Numbered from the stretch's first letter, positions 7,183 through 16,576 are shown. The stretch is DNA of 38,395 bases from Thermoplasmata archaeon (GCA_030037695.1 JASHQF010000020.1:1-38395), one strand, 5' to 3'. Translations and numbers: made by a program. Notes: a model not told the origin generated them from the letters alone.

Positions 7183-9093
7183 CTAGCGAACCAGTCCGGC
7201 GGCAGCTCTCAACGCCGGGTACCGGGGATCCGCCCGGACCGCAGAGAACAGCGGCAGAACGGTCACCCAGTACATCGCGTTGAAGGGCAGCTTCAGGCTC
7301 TTCTCCATCCACGCGAAGAACTGGTCAGCGTCATGGAGAGCACCGTAGGCCCAGGCGAAGTCCAGCGGCGACACGTAGTTCTTCCGGGCCGTCTCGTGCA
7401 TCGCTTCGATGGCCCGGCGAGCCCCCTCCTGCTGACCCAGCGCGGCGCGGGCGATCGCATCGTACGCGTGACCCGCGTATCCGAGCTCGGGCGAACGCGG
7501 GAGCTCGAGCAGCTCGAGCGCTTCCGCCGTCCGGGAGCTTTGCGCCAGGACGGCGAGCCGGTACAGGTTCAAGGTCTCGGGTCGGTGGCCCTGCTGAAGC
7601 GCGGCGTCCCAGTCCGCCAGCGCATCGGAGAGCCGGTCCTCCGACCAGTGGAGCACCCCGCGATGCTCCAGCATACGCGGGGAGATGGGATCGATCTCAC
7701 GCCAGAGCCCGAGCTGAGCGGCGGCCTCGGGCTCCCGCACCTCCTGCCGGAGCAGCATGAAGTACCAATGTCGAGCCTGGGCGAGACCGGGGTCGAGCTC
7801 GAGGGCGCGATGGTACTCGGCCTCGGCCTCGACCCACCGCTTCTCGAAGGTGTGGAGGATCCCGAGGGAGGCGTGCGCTTCCGCGAGCGAGCTATCGAGC
7901 TCGAGCGCCTTCCGTGTGGCTTGCAAGGCGAGCGGGTACACGCTATCGGGCGGCGCGCTCCGGTTGTCGATCAGGATCGTGTAGCAGTCGGCAATGCCAG
8001 AGTACGCGCGGGCGAACGCCGGGTCGAGGCGGAGGGCCTCCTCGAAGAGCCGACGGGCGGCCTCGATCGACTCGGTCGTCCGTCGGTTCCATAGGGTCCG
8101 GGCCAGGAGGTAGCGTTGGTACGCTTCGACGTTCGAGGTCGGGGGGCGAGGCGCGGCACTCCCGGACGGCAGGACGAGACGCAGCGCGTTCGCCACGCGT
8201 TCGGCGATCTCGGATTGGATCTGGAAGATGTCGAGCACGCCCCGGTCGAACGTCTCGGACCAATGGTGCTCGTCGGTGGCGGGGTCGAGGAGCTGCACGG
8301 TGATCCGGAGCCGGTCCCCGGATTTCCGGACGCTGCCCTCGAGCACCGCATCCACCTCCAGTTCCGCCCCGATCTCGGCCACCGACTTCGTGGTCGACTT
8401 GTACCGGGCGGTGGAGGTCCGCGCCACGACGCGCAGCCCCTGGATCCGGGAGGTGACCGCGATGATCTCCTCGGTAAGCCCGTCGGAGAGGTACTCGTCC
8501 TTGGGATCCGGGCTGATGTTGGTCAGGGGGAGGACGGCGATCCTAGGCACGGAGGGAGCTCGGGACCGTGGCTCACCGGTGGCCCAAGGCAGGACCACCC
8601 GATAGATCGGTATCGGCTCCGGAATGCCCTTGAGGCTCTTCGGGCCAAGCGGCTCGAGGCGGTACGGCACCTTGTGCCGAACCTGATCGAAGACCTGGGC
8701 GGACAGGCAGACGCCCCCCGACTCTGCGAACGGCTCGATCCGGGAGGCAATGTTCACGGCATCGCCGAGGATGTCGCCGCCCCGGTCCTCCACATCGCCG
8801 AGGTGGATCCCTGCCCTCAGCCGCAGCGGGTGGGCGCCGGGCCTCGAGTTCCGTTCGTAGAGCGACCTTTGCAGAGCGACCGCACATTCCACCGCGTCTC
8901 GGGCGTTGGGAAATTCGAGCAGGAGCCCATCCCCGATCGACTTGATCTGCCGGCCCTGGTGGGCTCGAAGGATCGGCTCAAGGAGGGCCCCCTGCTCGTC
9001 CAGCAGGCGCAGGGCTCCTGGCTCGTCCTGGTGGGAGTCAGACGTGAATCCGGCGAGGTCGGTGAACATGATGGCGGCGAGTCGGCGGGCCAT
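7183..9093 (-). CDS. class III nucleotide cyclase - TolB-like - TPR protein (cyclase 1)
   Basis: A 636-residue protein. The class III cyclase domain (about 5-170) keeps all catalytic residues: metal Asp12 (FTD) and Asp55 (GDG), adenine-specifying Lys51 and Asp111, and transition-state Asn114 and Arg118 (GDAVNIASR), so it should make cAMP. Residues about 185-310 form a TolB N-terminal-like (COG5616) domain beginning IAVLPLTNISPDPKDEYLSDG. From about 320 to the end are TPR helices. No membrane segment is seen, so it is cytosolic. This cyclase-COG5616-TPR design is common in rhizobia and rare in archaea. I chose ATG 9093 because the two paralogs here also start M-A-x-x-RRLAA; upstream ATGs exist at 9129-9132 and 9165. 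No clear promoter is seen. Confidence 0.9.
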   Translation of the reverse strand: MARRLAAIMFTDLAGFTSDSHQDEPGALRLLDEQGALLEPILRAHQGRQIKSIGDGLLLEFPNARDAVECAVALQRSLYERNSRPGAHPLRLRAGIHLGDVEDRGGDILGDAVNIASRIEPFAESGGVCLSAQVFDQVRHKVPYRLEPLGPKSLKGIPEPIPIYRVVLPWATGEPRSRAPSVPRIAVLPLTNISPDPKDEYLSDGLTEEIIAVTSRIQGLRVVARTSTARYKSTTKSVAEIGAELEVDAVLEGSVRKSGDRLRITVQLLDPATDEHHWSETFDRGVLDIFQIQSEIAERVANALRLVLPSGSAAPRPPTSNVEAYQRYLLARTLWNRRTTESIEAARRLFEEALRLDPAFARAYSGIADCYTILIDNRSAPPDSVYPLALQATRKALELDSSLAEAHASLGILHTFEKRWVEAEAEYHRALELDPGLAQARHWYFMLLRQEVREPEAAAQLGLWREIDPISPRMLEHRGVLHWSEDRLSDALADWDAALQQGHRPETLNLYRLAVLAQSSRTAEALELLELPRSPELGYAGHAYDAIARAALGQQEGARRAIEAMHETARKNYVSPLDFAWAYGALHDADQFFAWMEKSLKLPFNAMYWVTVLPLFSAVRADPRYPALRAAAGLVR

Positions 9094-9423
9094 CGGTGCC
9101 GGGTCCTTAGTCGGGGGGCCTTTTGCCCTCATCGCCCCTAGGTCAAGTCCGGTCCCTTGCTTCACGCTCGCTCGAACGAAGGTCCCCCCTCGCGCTCCCG
9201 TCCAAGCGAGGCGCAGCCTCCCTCCGCGCGACCGAGCGTTCGTTGCGCCTACGTTGTGTCCACATCGGACACGGGGTTCGCACTTGCGACCCTCCGCGTG
9301 CAGGTGGACAGCCTTGGCCCCCCCTCTCGTTCTCCCAGGCGGTGAGCCTTCAATCCGGCGAGAGCACGTGCAGGTCCGGCCCCTTAGGGAAGGCGCCGCA
9401 CGCCCCGGCCGAAGCTTGCTTGC
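9094..9423. other. intergenic interval with an inverted repeat
   Basis: About 330 bp between the DUF4760-like gene and cyclase 1, both on the minus strand. Apart from a perfect GTGTCC-acatc-GGACAC inverted repeat at 9256-9272 I see no gene or RNA. The repeat lies about 160 nt upstream of the cyclase start and could be a regulator site. Confidence 0.35.
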
Positions 9424-9957
9424 CTACTCTAGATCCAGCGCGGCCTCCCTGCGGAGCAGACCTGCCACTTCCGCCTGGGTGGCCTCTTCCATGTTGAAGT
9501 CCGCGCCCAGCATCTTGCGATCGATCTGCTGGATCCGGTTGTACAGCCACTCGAACTCGTGCATGATCAACGGGTCCTTCGACGAGGTTCGGGCCCGTCC
9601 GATAACGTCCACCGGGCTCCGGAGCGCGACATAGTACCCGTCGATCCACGTCCCGAACGCTTCCCACACAAGGTAGGGGGTCAGAACGCGAGCATGCGTC
9701 AGGGAGCCCACCAGCTCGAAGAAGGCGGCCACCTCGAGGTTGACGATGTCGTCATGCCGGCCGGCCAAGAGGTGTTCGGCGAGGGTGCGCCGCCGTCGCC
9801 GGTAGGCCGGCGAGTCGAACCGTTCCCGGAGGGTCATCACGGCGTTGGCGCTGTTGAGGTGCTGGGAGACTCGGACCTGCCACCAGAGCAGGGCGACCGT
9901 GCCGACGGCGATCGCCCAAGCCGCGACCGCTGCGAGCGTAGTGGTGTTGAGATCCAT
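9424..9957 (-). CDS. DUF4760-like single-pass membrane protein
   Basis: A 177-residue protein. An N-terminal hydrophobic helix (about 8-27, AAVAAWAIAVGTVALLWWQV) is followed by a cytosolic helical region with the pattern of DUF4760: a conserved segment around 36-60 (NAVMTLRERFDSPAYRRRRR) and an FFELVGSL helix around 78-86. Function is unknown. It lies downstream of a minus-strand TATAA (9990-9994) about 35 nt before its ATG, and diverges from the MFS exporter gene. Confidence 0.65.
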   Translation of the reverse strand: MDLNTTTLAAVAAWAIAVGTVALLWWQVRVSQHLNSANAVMTLRERFDSPAYRRRRRTLAEHLLAGRHDDIVNLEVAAFFELVGSLTHARVLTPYLVWEAFGTWIDGYYVALRSPVDVIGRARTSSKDPLIMHEFEWLYNRIQQIDRKMLGADFNMEEATQAEVAGLLRREAALDLE

Positions 9958-9989
9958 CGGGCGCTGCGCTCTCGGCAGGCCGTCTCGGG

Positions 9990-9994
9990 TATAA
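9990..9994 (-). promoter_or_regulatory. TATA-like element of the DUF4760-like gene
   Basis: Minus-strand GGTTATACCC, about 35 nt before ATG 9957, in GC-rich surroundings. Confidence 0.35.
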
Positions 9995-10139
9995 CCGTCG
10001 ACCCCGCTCGCTCCTCGGCCGGACGGTTCCGGTCCGCCGGCGCGAATCGGGAGGGAGCTAGCGTTATCTCCGCAGGGACTCCGGCGGACGGTCGGCCGGG
10101 TCCACGCTTCGAGTTTCTCCGGCCCAGCGGAAGCACACC

Positions 10140-11657
10140 ATGGAGAGTCAGGGGGCGGTTGCGGCTCCGTCGATGCGGGCCCGGGCCGGGTCGCCGCACC
10201 TCTCCCTCGGCAGCGAGGCGGGCATCATCGCGGCCCTCCTGATGGGGCTCCTGCTCGGCGCGCTCGACAACTTCATCGTCGCCACGGCGCTTCCGAACAT
10301 CGCCCGGGACCTCCACGATCTCTCCGGGCAGGTCTTCGTCGTCACGAGCTACCTCATCGCGCAGACGGTCGCGATCCCGATCTTCGGCAAGCTCTCCGAC
10401 CGGTTCGGCCGGCGCTCGTTCTACCTGTTCGGCCTCGTCATCTTCCTCGGCGGCTCGGTCCTCTCCGGCCTCAGCCAGAACCTCAACGAGCTGATCGCCT
10501 TCCGCGCCGTGCAGGGCCTGGGCAGCGGCGCGTTCTTCACGGTCGTCTTCTCCATCGTCGCCGACCTCTTCCCCCCGAAGATGGCGGCCCGCCTCGTCGG
10601 CATCCTGTCCGCCGTCTTCGGCATCGCGATCGTCGCGGGCCCCCTCATCGGAAGCTCGATCATCGACGTGACGACCTGGCGGTGGATCTTCTTCGTCAAC
10701 CTCCCCGTCGGCTTCGCCGCGATCGCGCTGGTGCTCTCGACGATGGGCCCGATGCGGCCCGCCTCGACCGTCGCCCGTCCGTTCGACACGCTGGGGGCGG
10801 GCCTCATGACGATCTGGGTCGGGACCCTGATCTTCGCCCTGGTCGAGGTCTCCAACGGCTGGGCGTGGACGGACCCGCGTACGGTCGGGCTCCTGGCCAC
10901 GGCGTTGATCGTGCTGCCCCTGTCGCTGTGGCAGGAGTGGCGGGCCGCGGACCCCCTGATCCCGCTGCGCTACTTCCGGATCCGCCTCGTGGCCGCCTCG
11001 AGCGGCGTGAACTTCCTTCGAGGGGCGCTCTTGGTCGTGGTCGTCACGTTCGTCCCCATCCTGGTCGTCGACGGCTTCGGGGGAACGGCCGACATGAGCC
11101 GGGACGTCCTCTACGCGATGATGGTCCCGATGGTCCTCGGGGCGGCGGTGAGCGGCCCCATCGTCACCCGCATCGGCTACCGGATCCCGCTGGTGATCGG
11201 GCTGGCCCTCGCGAGCGTGGGGACCTACCTGCTCACGCAGGTCCCGACGCTCCCGCCCCTGTTCCGGTTCGACTACGGGATCGTCCCGCTGGGGCTGGTC
11301 GGCGCCCTCGTTCCGGTCGGCTGGGGCGTGGGGATGACCTTCGCGCCCACGCAGCTCGCGATCCAGTACAGCGTCGCCAAGGACGACCTCGGGGCGGGGA
11401 CGTCGCTCGTCTGGTTCCTGTCCAACCTGGGCGGGGCGATCGTCGGCTCGCTCCTCGGCGCGTACCAACTGGGCGTCTTCCGGTCGCTCCGCCTCCCGTT
11501 CCCGCAAGCGTTCGCGGTCTCGATCCAGCACGTCTGGTGGGGGTTGGTCCCGGCGGCCCTCCTGGGCCTCGTGTTCGCGTTCATCGTCTCGGGCCGCCTG
11601 CCCAAGACCGCCGACGCCGAGAGCGAAGGCTCCGCCGGCGCGCCGGTCATGATGTAG
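10140..11657 (+). CDS. MFS multidrug exporter, DHA2 (14-helix, EmrB/QacA-type) family
   Basis: A 505-residue integral membrane protein. DHA2 signatures in order: motif D1 LDNFIVATALPNIARDL in helix 1, motif A GKLSDRFGRR in the 2-3 loop, motif B RAVQGLGSGA in helix 4, and motif C in helix 5 (GIAIVAGPLIGSSI) followed by WRWIFFVNLPVG. Further hydrophobic helices bring the total to about 14. Proton-coupled drug or metabolite export is the family role; the substrate is unknown. The Asp in helix 1 of the family is kept. It stands alone between minus-strand genes. The start ATG 10140 is the first reasonable one. Confidence 0.9.
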   Translation: MESQGAVAAPSMRARAGSPHLSLGSEAGIIAALLMGLLLGALDNFIVATALPNIARDLHDLSGQVFVVTSYLIAQTVAIPIFGKLSDRFGRRSFYLFGLVIFLGGSVLSGLSQNLNELIAFRAVQGLGSGAFFTVVFSIVADLFPPKMAARLVGILSAVFGIAIVAGPLIGSSIIDVTTWRWIFFVNLPVGFAAIALVLSTMGPMRPASTVARPFDTLGAGLMTIWVGTLIFALVEVSNGWAWTDPRTVGLLATALIVLPLSLWQEWRAADPLIPLRYFRIRLVAASSGVNFLRGALLVVVVTFVPILVVDGFGGTADMSRDVLYAMMVPMVLGAAVSGPIVTRIGYRIPLVIGLALASVGTYLLTQVPTLPPLFRFDYGIVPLGLVGALVPVGWGVGMTFAPTQLAIQYSVAKDDLGAGTSLVWFLSNLGGAIVGSLLGAYQLGVFRSLRLPFPQAFAVSIQHVWWGLVPAALLGLVFAFIVSGRLPKTADAESEGSAGAPVMM

Positions 11658-11836
11658 CGGGCTGCCCCGACCTCGCCCCGCCGGTCCGTCGCCCCTCCGG
11701 GAGGGCCGAGCGCTCGGCGAGAGCCCCCTTCCGGGCGGGCGCCGATCGAACCGGTCCGGCTCCCTAACTTGCCCGCCAGGTCTCACCGGTCGGTGGGCCT
11801 TCGAGTCGCTGCGCAGGGCACGCGAGCCGAGCCGTA

Positions 11837-13813
11837 CTACGAGGGACCTTCCGGCGCCGACGGCTCGCGAAGCTGGCGCTGGCGTCGAAGAATGTCCTGG
11901 ACTCGGGGGTCCTGCCGGGCGGTCGCGTACAGGGGCGAGTAGAGGAGCTCGAGCAGCGGTAGCACCCCGTGCCGGAGGGCGTACTCCATCGAAGCGATGA
12001 ACGCGTCGACCTCGCCGAGCGCGTAGTGCAGGAAGCCGATGAAGAACACGACCATCTCGCCCTTCCGCTGCCGATCCTCGAGCTGGGCGATCGACCGGCG
12101 AGCGATCGCCGGGTCCCCCTGGCGAACGGCGAGGATGCCGCGGTACAGGAGCGTCCACGGGCTGTCCGGCCGTATCCGCTCCATCTCGCGGATCGAGGCC
12201 TCGGCCTGGCCGAGGTCGTTCTTCCCGAGGTAGTACTCGCTCATGTGGGCGTTCGTCCGGAACTGGACGCGGGGCTTCGACTCCTTCCAGAAGGCGAGGG
12301 CGTCGGCCTCCCGCCCGGCGTACACGAGCGCGCGGCCGTAGAACGAGAGGACGTTGGCGTCGTCCGGGTTCAGGTGGCGGGCGGCGTCCAGGAGGCGGAT
12401 CGCATCGCCGAGATCCCCGTCCCCCGCCGCCAGCTGCGCCAGCCAGCGGTACGGGTCGGCCAGGCTCGGGTTCAGCTCCATGGCCCGGCGGGCCTCGCGT
12501 TCGCATTCCACGAACCGGTCGGATCCGAGGCACAACGCCGCGAGGGTCGAGTGCGCCTCGGCGATGCTCTCGTTGATCTCGAGCGCCCGGTGGAGCTCCC
12601 GGTCGGCCCGGTCCTCCGCCTCCCGGAAGTGGATCGCCCCTTCCGTGGCGAGCCAGAGGAGGGTCTCCGCGAGGCTCACCCGGGCCCGGGCGAAGTTCGG
12701 GTCCCGCGCGACGGAGCTCTCGAACAGGGAGAGCGCGGTGCGGATCCCCTCGAGCGAGCCCTTCTCCCCGAACAGCTGGCGCCCGTGCAGAAACAGCGAG
12801 TACGCCTCCATGTCCGAGGTCTCCGGCGGGGCGGAGGGGGCCGGCGGGGGCGCCCCGGAGGGGGCCCCCCGAACGTGCGTCGTGACGGCCCGGGCGACGT
12901 GGCCGGCGATGTCGTCCTGGATCGCGAAGATGTCGTCGAGCGGCCGGTCGTAGCGCATCGACCAGATGCCGGCCTCCGACCGCACGTCCACCAGCTGCAC
13001 GGCGATCCGCACCCGGTTGCCCGACTTGCGGACGCTCCCCTCGAGCGCGACGCCGACGTCCAGCTCCTCGCCGACCTCACGGATCGACTTCGCCGAGCCC
13101 TTGTAGCGCTGGACCGACGTCCGGGAGATCACTCGGACCTGGGGGACCTGCGCCGTGCGGGAGATCAGTTCGTCCGTCAGGCCGTCCGCGAAGAAGTGGT
13201 CGGCCGCCTCGGTGCTCAGGTTGGCGAGCGGCAGGACCGCCAGTCGTAGCGGCTGGGGGCCCTCGTTCGCGGGCGAGGGGGCGGGGGTCCGCGGCGCCCC
13301 GACGGCGACGCGGTAGATCTCGACCGGCTCCTCGACGTTCTTGAGGCGCCGGACGCCGACCGTCTCGAACACCATCGGGAGCTTGTTCCGCACCTGCTGG
13401 TAGACGGTCGCCGAGAGGCTGATCCCGCCCGGGTCGGCCAGCGGCTCGATGCGGGAGGCGACGTTCACGGCGTCGCCGACCACGTCGCCGCCCTCCTCCA
13501 CGACGTCCCCGGCGTGCAGCCCGATCCGAAGGAGGAGCTGGTCCCGCGGCCCGACCGACCCGTTCCGACGTGCGTTCGCGCGTTGGATCTCCACCGCGCA
13601 CCGGACCGATTCCACCGCGCTCGCGAACTCGACCAGGAAGCCGTCCCCGAGCGTCTTCACCTCGTGGCCCCCGAAGGCGGCGAAGATCGGCCGCACGAGC
13701 GCCTGATGCTCTCGCCGTAGGCGCAGCGCCGCCTCCTCGTCCTCCTGCCCCAGCTTCGTGTAGCCGACGATGTCGGTGAACATGATCGCGGCGAGCCGAC
13801 GCGACGAGGCCAT
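11837..13813 (-). CDS. class III nucleotide cyclase - TolB-like - TPR protein (cyclase 2)
   Basis: A 658-residue paralog of cyclase 1 with the same three parts. Cyclase residues are complete: Asp14 (FTD), Lys53 and Asp57 (VKTLGDG), Asp114, Asn117 and Arg121 (GDAVNVASR). A TolB-like domain starts near residue 190 (RLAVLPLANLS), with a Pro/Ala-rich linker after it (near 325-345), then TPRs to the end. The start at ATG 13813 (MASSRRLAAIMF) is supported by the TATA-like TTAATCTA centred 26 nt upstream; the frame also extends to 13867. It lies 137 nt downstream of the NmrA-like gene on the same strand, but its own promoter suggests separate transcription. Confidence 0.9.
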   Translation of the reverse strand: MASSRRLAAIMFTDIVGYTKLGQEDEEAALRLRREHQALVRPIFAAFGGHEVKTLGDGFLVEFASAVESVRCAVEIQRANARRNGSVGPRDQLLLRIGLHAGDVVEEGGDVVGDAVNVASRIEPLADPGGISLSATVYQQVRNKLPMVFETVGVRRLKNVEEPVEIYRVAVGAPRTPAPSPANEGPQPLRLAVLPLANLSTEAADHFFADGLTDELISRTAQVPQVRVISRTSVQRYKGSAKSIREVGEELDVGVALEGSVRKSGNRVRIAVQLVDVRSEAGIWSMRYDRPLDDIFAIQDDIAGHVARAVTTHVRGAPSGAPPPAPSAPPETSDMEAYSLFLHGRQLFGEKGSLEGIRTALSLFESSVARDPNFARARVSLAETLLWLATEGAIHFREAEDRADRELHRALEINESIAEAHSTLAALCLGSDRFVECEREARRAMELNPSLADPYRWLAQLAAGDGDLGDAIRLLDAARHLNPDDANVLSFYGRALVYAGREADALAFWKESKPRVQFRTNAHMSEYYLGKNDLGQAEASIREMERIRPDSPWTLLYRGILAVRQGDPAIARRSIAQLEDRQRKGEMVVFFIGFLHYALGEVDAFIASMEYALRHGVLPLLELLYSPLYATARQDPRVQDILRRQRQLREPSAPEGPS

Positions 13814-13834
13814 CGCCCCCGGAGTTGCCGGCCC

Positions 13835-13842
13835 TAGATTAA
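13835..13842 (-). promoter_or_regulatory. TATA element of cyclase 2
   Basis: Minus-strand TTAATCTA, centred about 26 nt before ATG 13813, so the message is leaderless. This decides between the start codons at 13813 and 13867. Confidence 0.55.
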
Positions 13843-13950
13843 CGGCCCGCCCCGGAACGCGACGCACCTAGCGTGAGGGCCCCTCGGCACGGCCCAGCCA
13901 CGCGCCGGTCCGCGTGGGGCCGGGGGTCGATCCGGCGGGCGCGGGCCAGC

Positions 13951-14868
13951 TCAGGTGGGGCCCGGCCGTGGGAGCAGGCGCGACCAGTCCTGAGCGCGGG
14001 ACCAGGCCCGGAAGGAGGTCCATTCGACCCCGGGGTAGTCCCTCTTCAGTTTCGGGATGTCCGCGCTGTAGCCGACGCGGTCGAACCACTCGAACATCTT
14101 CGCGGAGTCCGCGCTCTGCTTGCGGACCTCGTCGAGCGGCACCGCGGTGTAGCTGAGCCGGACGCCCGCGGCCTCCGAGATCTCCCGCGCCATCTCGACG
14201 GGCGTGAGCTCGTCGGAGGCAAGGTTGAACCGCTTCCCCCGGAACGCGGCGCGCCGCTCGATCGCGAGGGTCGTGAACTCCGCGATCTCGGGAAGGGAGA
14301 TGACCTGCAGCTTGCGGTTCGCGGGGATCCCCAGCGCCACGACGCCGTGGGCATAGCCGCCGCTGAACCTGGGCGAACGGAAGTTCTCCATGAAGAAGAC
14401 GGGCGCGACGATGGCGTGGTCAAGGCCGAGCTCCTTCAGGCGCCGCTCCACCTCGAGCTTGCTGTCGAAGTGGGGGATCCCCGTGTTCCGATCCGCATCG
14501 CTCACCGAAGAGTAGACGAGGTAGGGGACCCCCGCCGCGTGCACTGCCTCCGCACCGGCCTTCCCCCAACGAGCCTCGACCGCTGGCCCCTGCTCGAACG
14601 GCGTAGCTACGAGGAATGCGACGTCGAACCCCTTCGCGGCCCTCTCCACCGAGGCAGGGTCCCCGAGGTCTCCTGGCAGGACGTCGGCCCCGGCCTTCTT
14701 GAGCTCGGTCGCCGCGGGGCCGTCCGGCTTGCGGGTCAGAGCTCGAACCTGGTGACCCCGGCGAAGGAGGAGCCGGGCCAGCGCCCCGCCCTGCTGACCG
14801 GTGGCCCCCGTAACGAGGACGCGCTGGGGTTCGGAGGTTCGGCCCGAGAGCTCGTTCGAGGGCGTCAT
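13951..14868 (-). CDS. NmrA-like NAD(P)-binding protein
   Basis: A 305-residue atypical short-chain dehydrogenase. The Rossmann motif VLVTGATGQQGGALAR is at about 17-32, an Arg-Lys pair for NADP (RALTRKPDG) follows the second strand, and PGDLGDP follows the third. The active-site YxxxK of true SDRs is not evident; YSSVSDAD and HFDSK (about 118-134) match the NmrA/HSCARG-type proteins, which sense NADP redox state or act as quinone or isoflavone reductase-like enzymes. The start ATG is supported by a TATA-like CTTATCT 29 nt upstream. It sits between two cyclase genes on the same strand; a functional link is only suggested by position. Confidence 0.85.
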   Translation of the reverse strand: MTPSNELSGRTSEPQRVLVTGATGQQGGALARLLLRRGHQVRALTRKPDGPAATELKKAGADVLPGDLGDPASVERAAKGFDVAFLVATPFEQGPAVEARWGKAGAEAVHAAGVPYLVYSSVSDADRNTGIPHFDSKLEVERRLKELGLDHAIVAPVFFMENFRSPRFSGGYAHGVVALGIPANRKLQVISLPEIAEFTTLAIERRAAFRGKRFNLASDELTPVEMAREISEAAGVRLSYTAVPLDEVRKQSADSAKMFEWFDRVGYSADIPKLKRDYPGVEWTSFRAWSRAQDWSRLLPRPGPT

Positions 14869-14893
14869 GTCCGACGGACTCCGGCGCGCTCGC

Positions 14894-14900
14894 AGATAAG
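14894..14900 (-). promoter_or_regulatory. TATA-like element of the NmrA-like gene
   Basis: Minus-strand CTTATCT centred about 29 nt before ATG 14868. Confidence 0.4.
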
Positions 14901-15003
14901 CCCGGGCTGACGGCAGAGTAACTTGCCTCGGTCGCGGTCACCGTGGGGTCCTCCCGCCGCAGGCTAGGCGAAGGCGGGGCAGCGAGGGTTCGGGGCCCGG
15001 CGC

Positions 15004-16356
15004 TCAGCCCTGCGTGACCGAGTAGGTCTCCCAGCTGCCCTCGAGCCCCTTCAGGGGTTGCGACGGCCGTTCGCTGAAGCGGACCCCGGAGCCCACCGAG
15101 AGGTCCCGGACCGTCCGGGAGGTCGCGACCTCGCCCGCGCCTGCGGTGTCGCAGATCCGGGAGGCGATGTGGACCGCGATGCCGGTGATGTCCCCCGGGC
15201 CGACGATGCATTCTCCGGTATGGACGCCCGCCCGCAGGGCGAGGCCCACGCGCCGGGCCTGTTCGCTCAGGGCCTGGGCGCACCGGACGCCCCGCGTCGG
15301 TCCGTCGAACGTGGCCAGCAGCCCGTCGCCCGTGGTCTTCACGATCTCCCCACGGTACCGGGTCACCTCGGTCCGCGCTTCCGAGAGGAAGCGGTCCATC
15401 AGGCTCTTCCACGCCGCGTCCCCGACCGAGGCGGCCCGGCGCGTCGACTCCACCACGTCCACGAAGACGACCGTCTTCAGCACCCGGTCGCTCTCGTCCC
15501 CCGCGCGGGGCAGGTGCTCGAGGAACCCCCGCTGGGCCGCGAGCGACTCGCGTCGGGCCTCGGCGTTGGCCCAGAAGAAGTGGTCGTTCCCCGGGATCGA
15601 GACGAGCTTCGCCCCGGCGACGTGGGCGGCGACGTAATCGGACGCCTCCGCGCGAACGGACCGGTCGCCCGGACACTTCAGCACCAGGGTGGGGACATGG
15701 ACGACGGGCAGGGTGGCACGGACATCGATGTCCAAGTTCAGCCGGGCCAGCACCGCGGAGGCGGAGGGGGAGGAACCGAACCGGATCACGCGGCCGTACC
15801 AGCGTTTGAACTCCGCATCGTCGGTGCGACTCGGCGCCTGGAGCGCCACGAGCCGGTCGATGTACGCAGGAGTTCCCCACTCCTCCTCCGACTGCCGGAT
15901 CGACAGCTCGACCTCCTCCCGTGTCGGCGCGTAGGGGAAATCCGGTGCCCACGAGCCGCGCACGGTGGGCTCGATCAGTATGAGACCGAGGGTGCGCTCG
16001 GGGTACGTCGCCGCGAAGAGCAACGCCATCGCCGCCGTATCGGTGGCGCCGAAGATCACCGCGCGCTCGCAGTGGGCCGAATCCATGACCGCCCGCACGT
16101 CGTCCATCCGGTCCTCGAGCGTGGGGGTCCCGACGACCCGGTCGGAGAGCCCGACGCCACGCTTGTCCCAGAGGATCACCCGGGCGGACTTCGCGAGTTC
16201 CGCGAAGTACTGGGCGGTGGAGGGGTTCTCCCAGACCAGCTCGAGGTGGGAGATCGCCGTCCGTCCGTAGACCAGGTCGACCGGACCTGAACCGAACACG
16301 CTGTAGGCGATCCGAAGGTTGCCGCTCCGGGCGTAACGGACCTCAGGAGGTTCCAT
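15004..16356 (-). CDS. alpha/beta hydrolase domain fused to a variant class III cyclase domain (cyclase 4)
   Basis: A 450-residue protein. Residues 5-270 are an alpha/beta hydrolase fold (VILWDKRGVGLSD near 60-72). The nucleophile elbow, normally G-x-S-E-G-G in this family, reads GATDTA with Thr105 in place of Ser and the glycines lost, although an Asp (PGDRSV) and a His (PGNDHFF) remain, so hydrolase activity is doubtful. Residues 290-445 are a cyclase domain with Asp300 (VFVD), Lys340 and Asp344 (VKTTGDG), but the adenine-binding Asp and the Asn are replaced by Ile393 and His396 (GIAVHIASR). The same VHIA form occurs in actinobacterial homologs. It may be a ligand-sensing variant cyclase. 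The start is ATG 16356; the frame extends to 16704 without support. A TATA-like CTATATC lies 34 nt upstream. Confidence 0.85.
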   Translation of the reverse strand: MEPPEVRYARSGNLRIAYSVFGSGPVDLVYGRTAISHLELVWENPSTAQYFAELAKSARVILWDKRGVGLSDRVVGTPTLEDRMDDVRAVMDSAHCERAVIFGATDTAAMALLFAATYPERTLGLILIEPTVRGSWAPDFPYAPTREEVELSIRQSEEEWGTPAYIDRLVALQAPSRTDDAEFKRWYGRVIRFGSSPSASAVLARLNLDIDVRATLPVVHVPTLVLKCPGDRSVRAEASDYVAAHVAGAKLVSIPGNDHFFWANAEARRESLAAQRGFLEHLPRAGDESDRVLKTVVFVDVVESTRRAASVGDAAWKSLMDRFLSEARTEVTRYRGEIVKTTGDGLLATFDGPTRGVRCAQALSEQARRVGLALRAGVHTGECIVGPGDITGIAVHIASRICDTAGAGEVATSRTVRDLSVGSGVRFSERPSQPLKGLEGSWETYSVTQG

Positions 16357-16386
16357 CGGGCGCGACACCCCAGCGAAACGGTCGGC

Positions 16387-16393
16387 GATATAG
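16387..16393 (-). promoter_or_regulatory. TATA-like element of the hydrolase-cyclase fusion gene
   Basis: Minus-strand CTATATC centred about 34 nt before ATG 16356. Confidence 0.4.
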
Positions 16394-16576
16394 CGGTTCC
16401 AACGGCTGGCCGCGCGCGGGAGCCTCCGGGACGTCGGCGGCACAGAGGGGGAGGAACCCCTGCCTCGGGGGGCCCTCCTGTCGCTCGGGCCCCCTCCCGC
16501 CGGACGGCCCCGCACGTCGATCGCGCTGGGAGGGAGGTAACGCCATGTACCGATTCCGATGGACGTCGGCGCTGCG

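Noticed and set aside
9837-12533. 898-residue open frame on the minus strand across the MFS gene
   Set aside because: It is antisense to a clear MFS transporter; its Arg/Pro/Asp-rich composition is typical of a GC-rich shadow frame.
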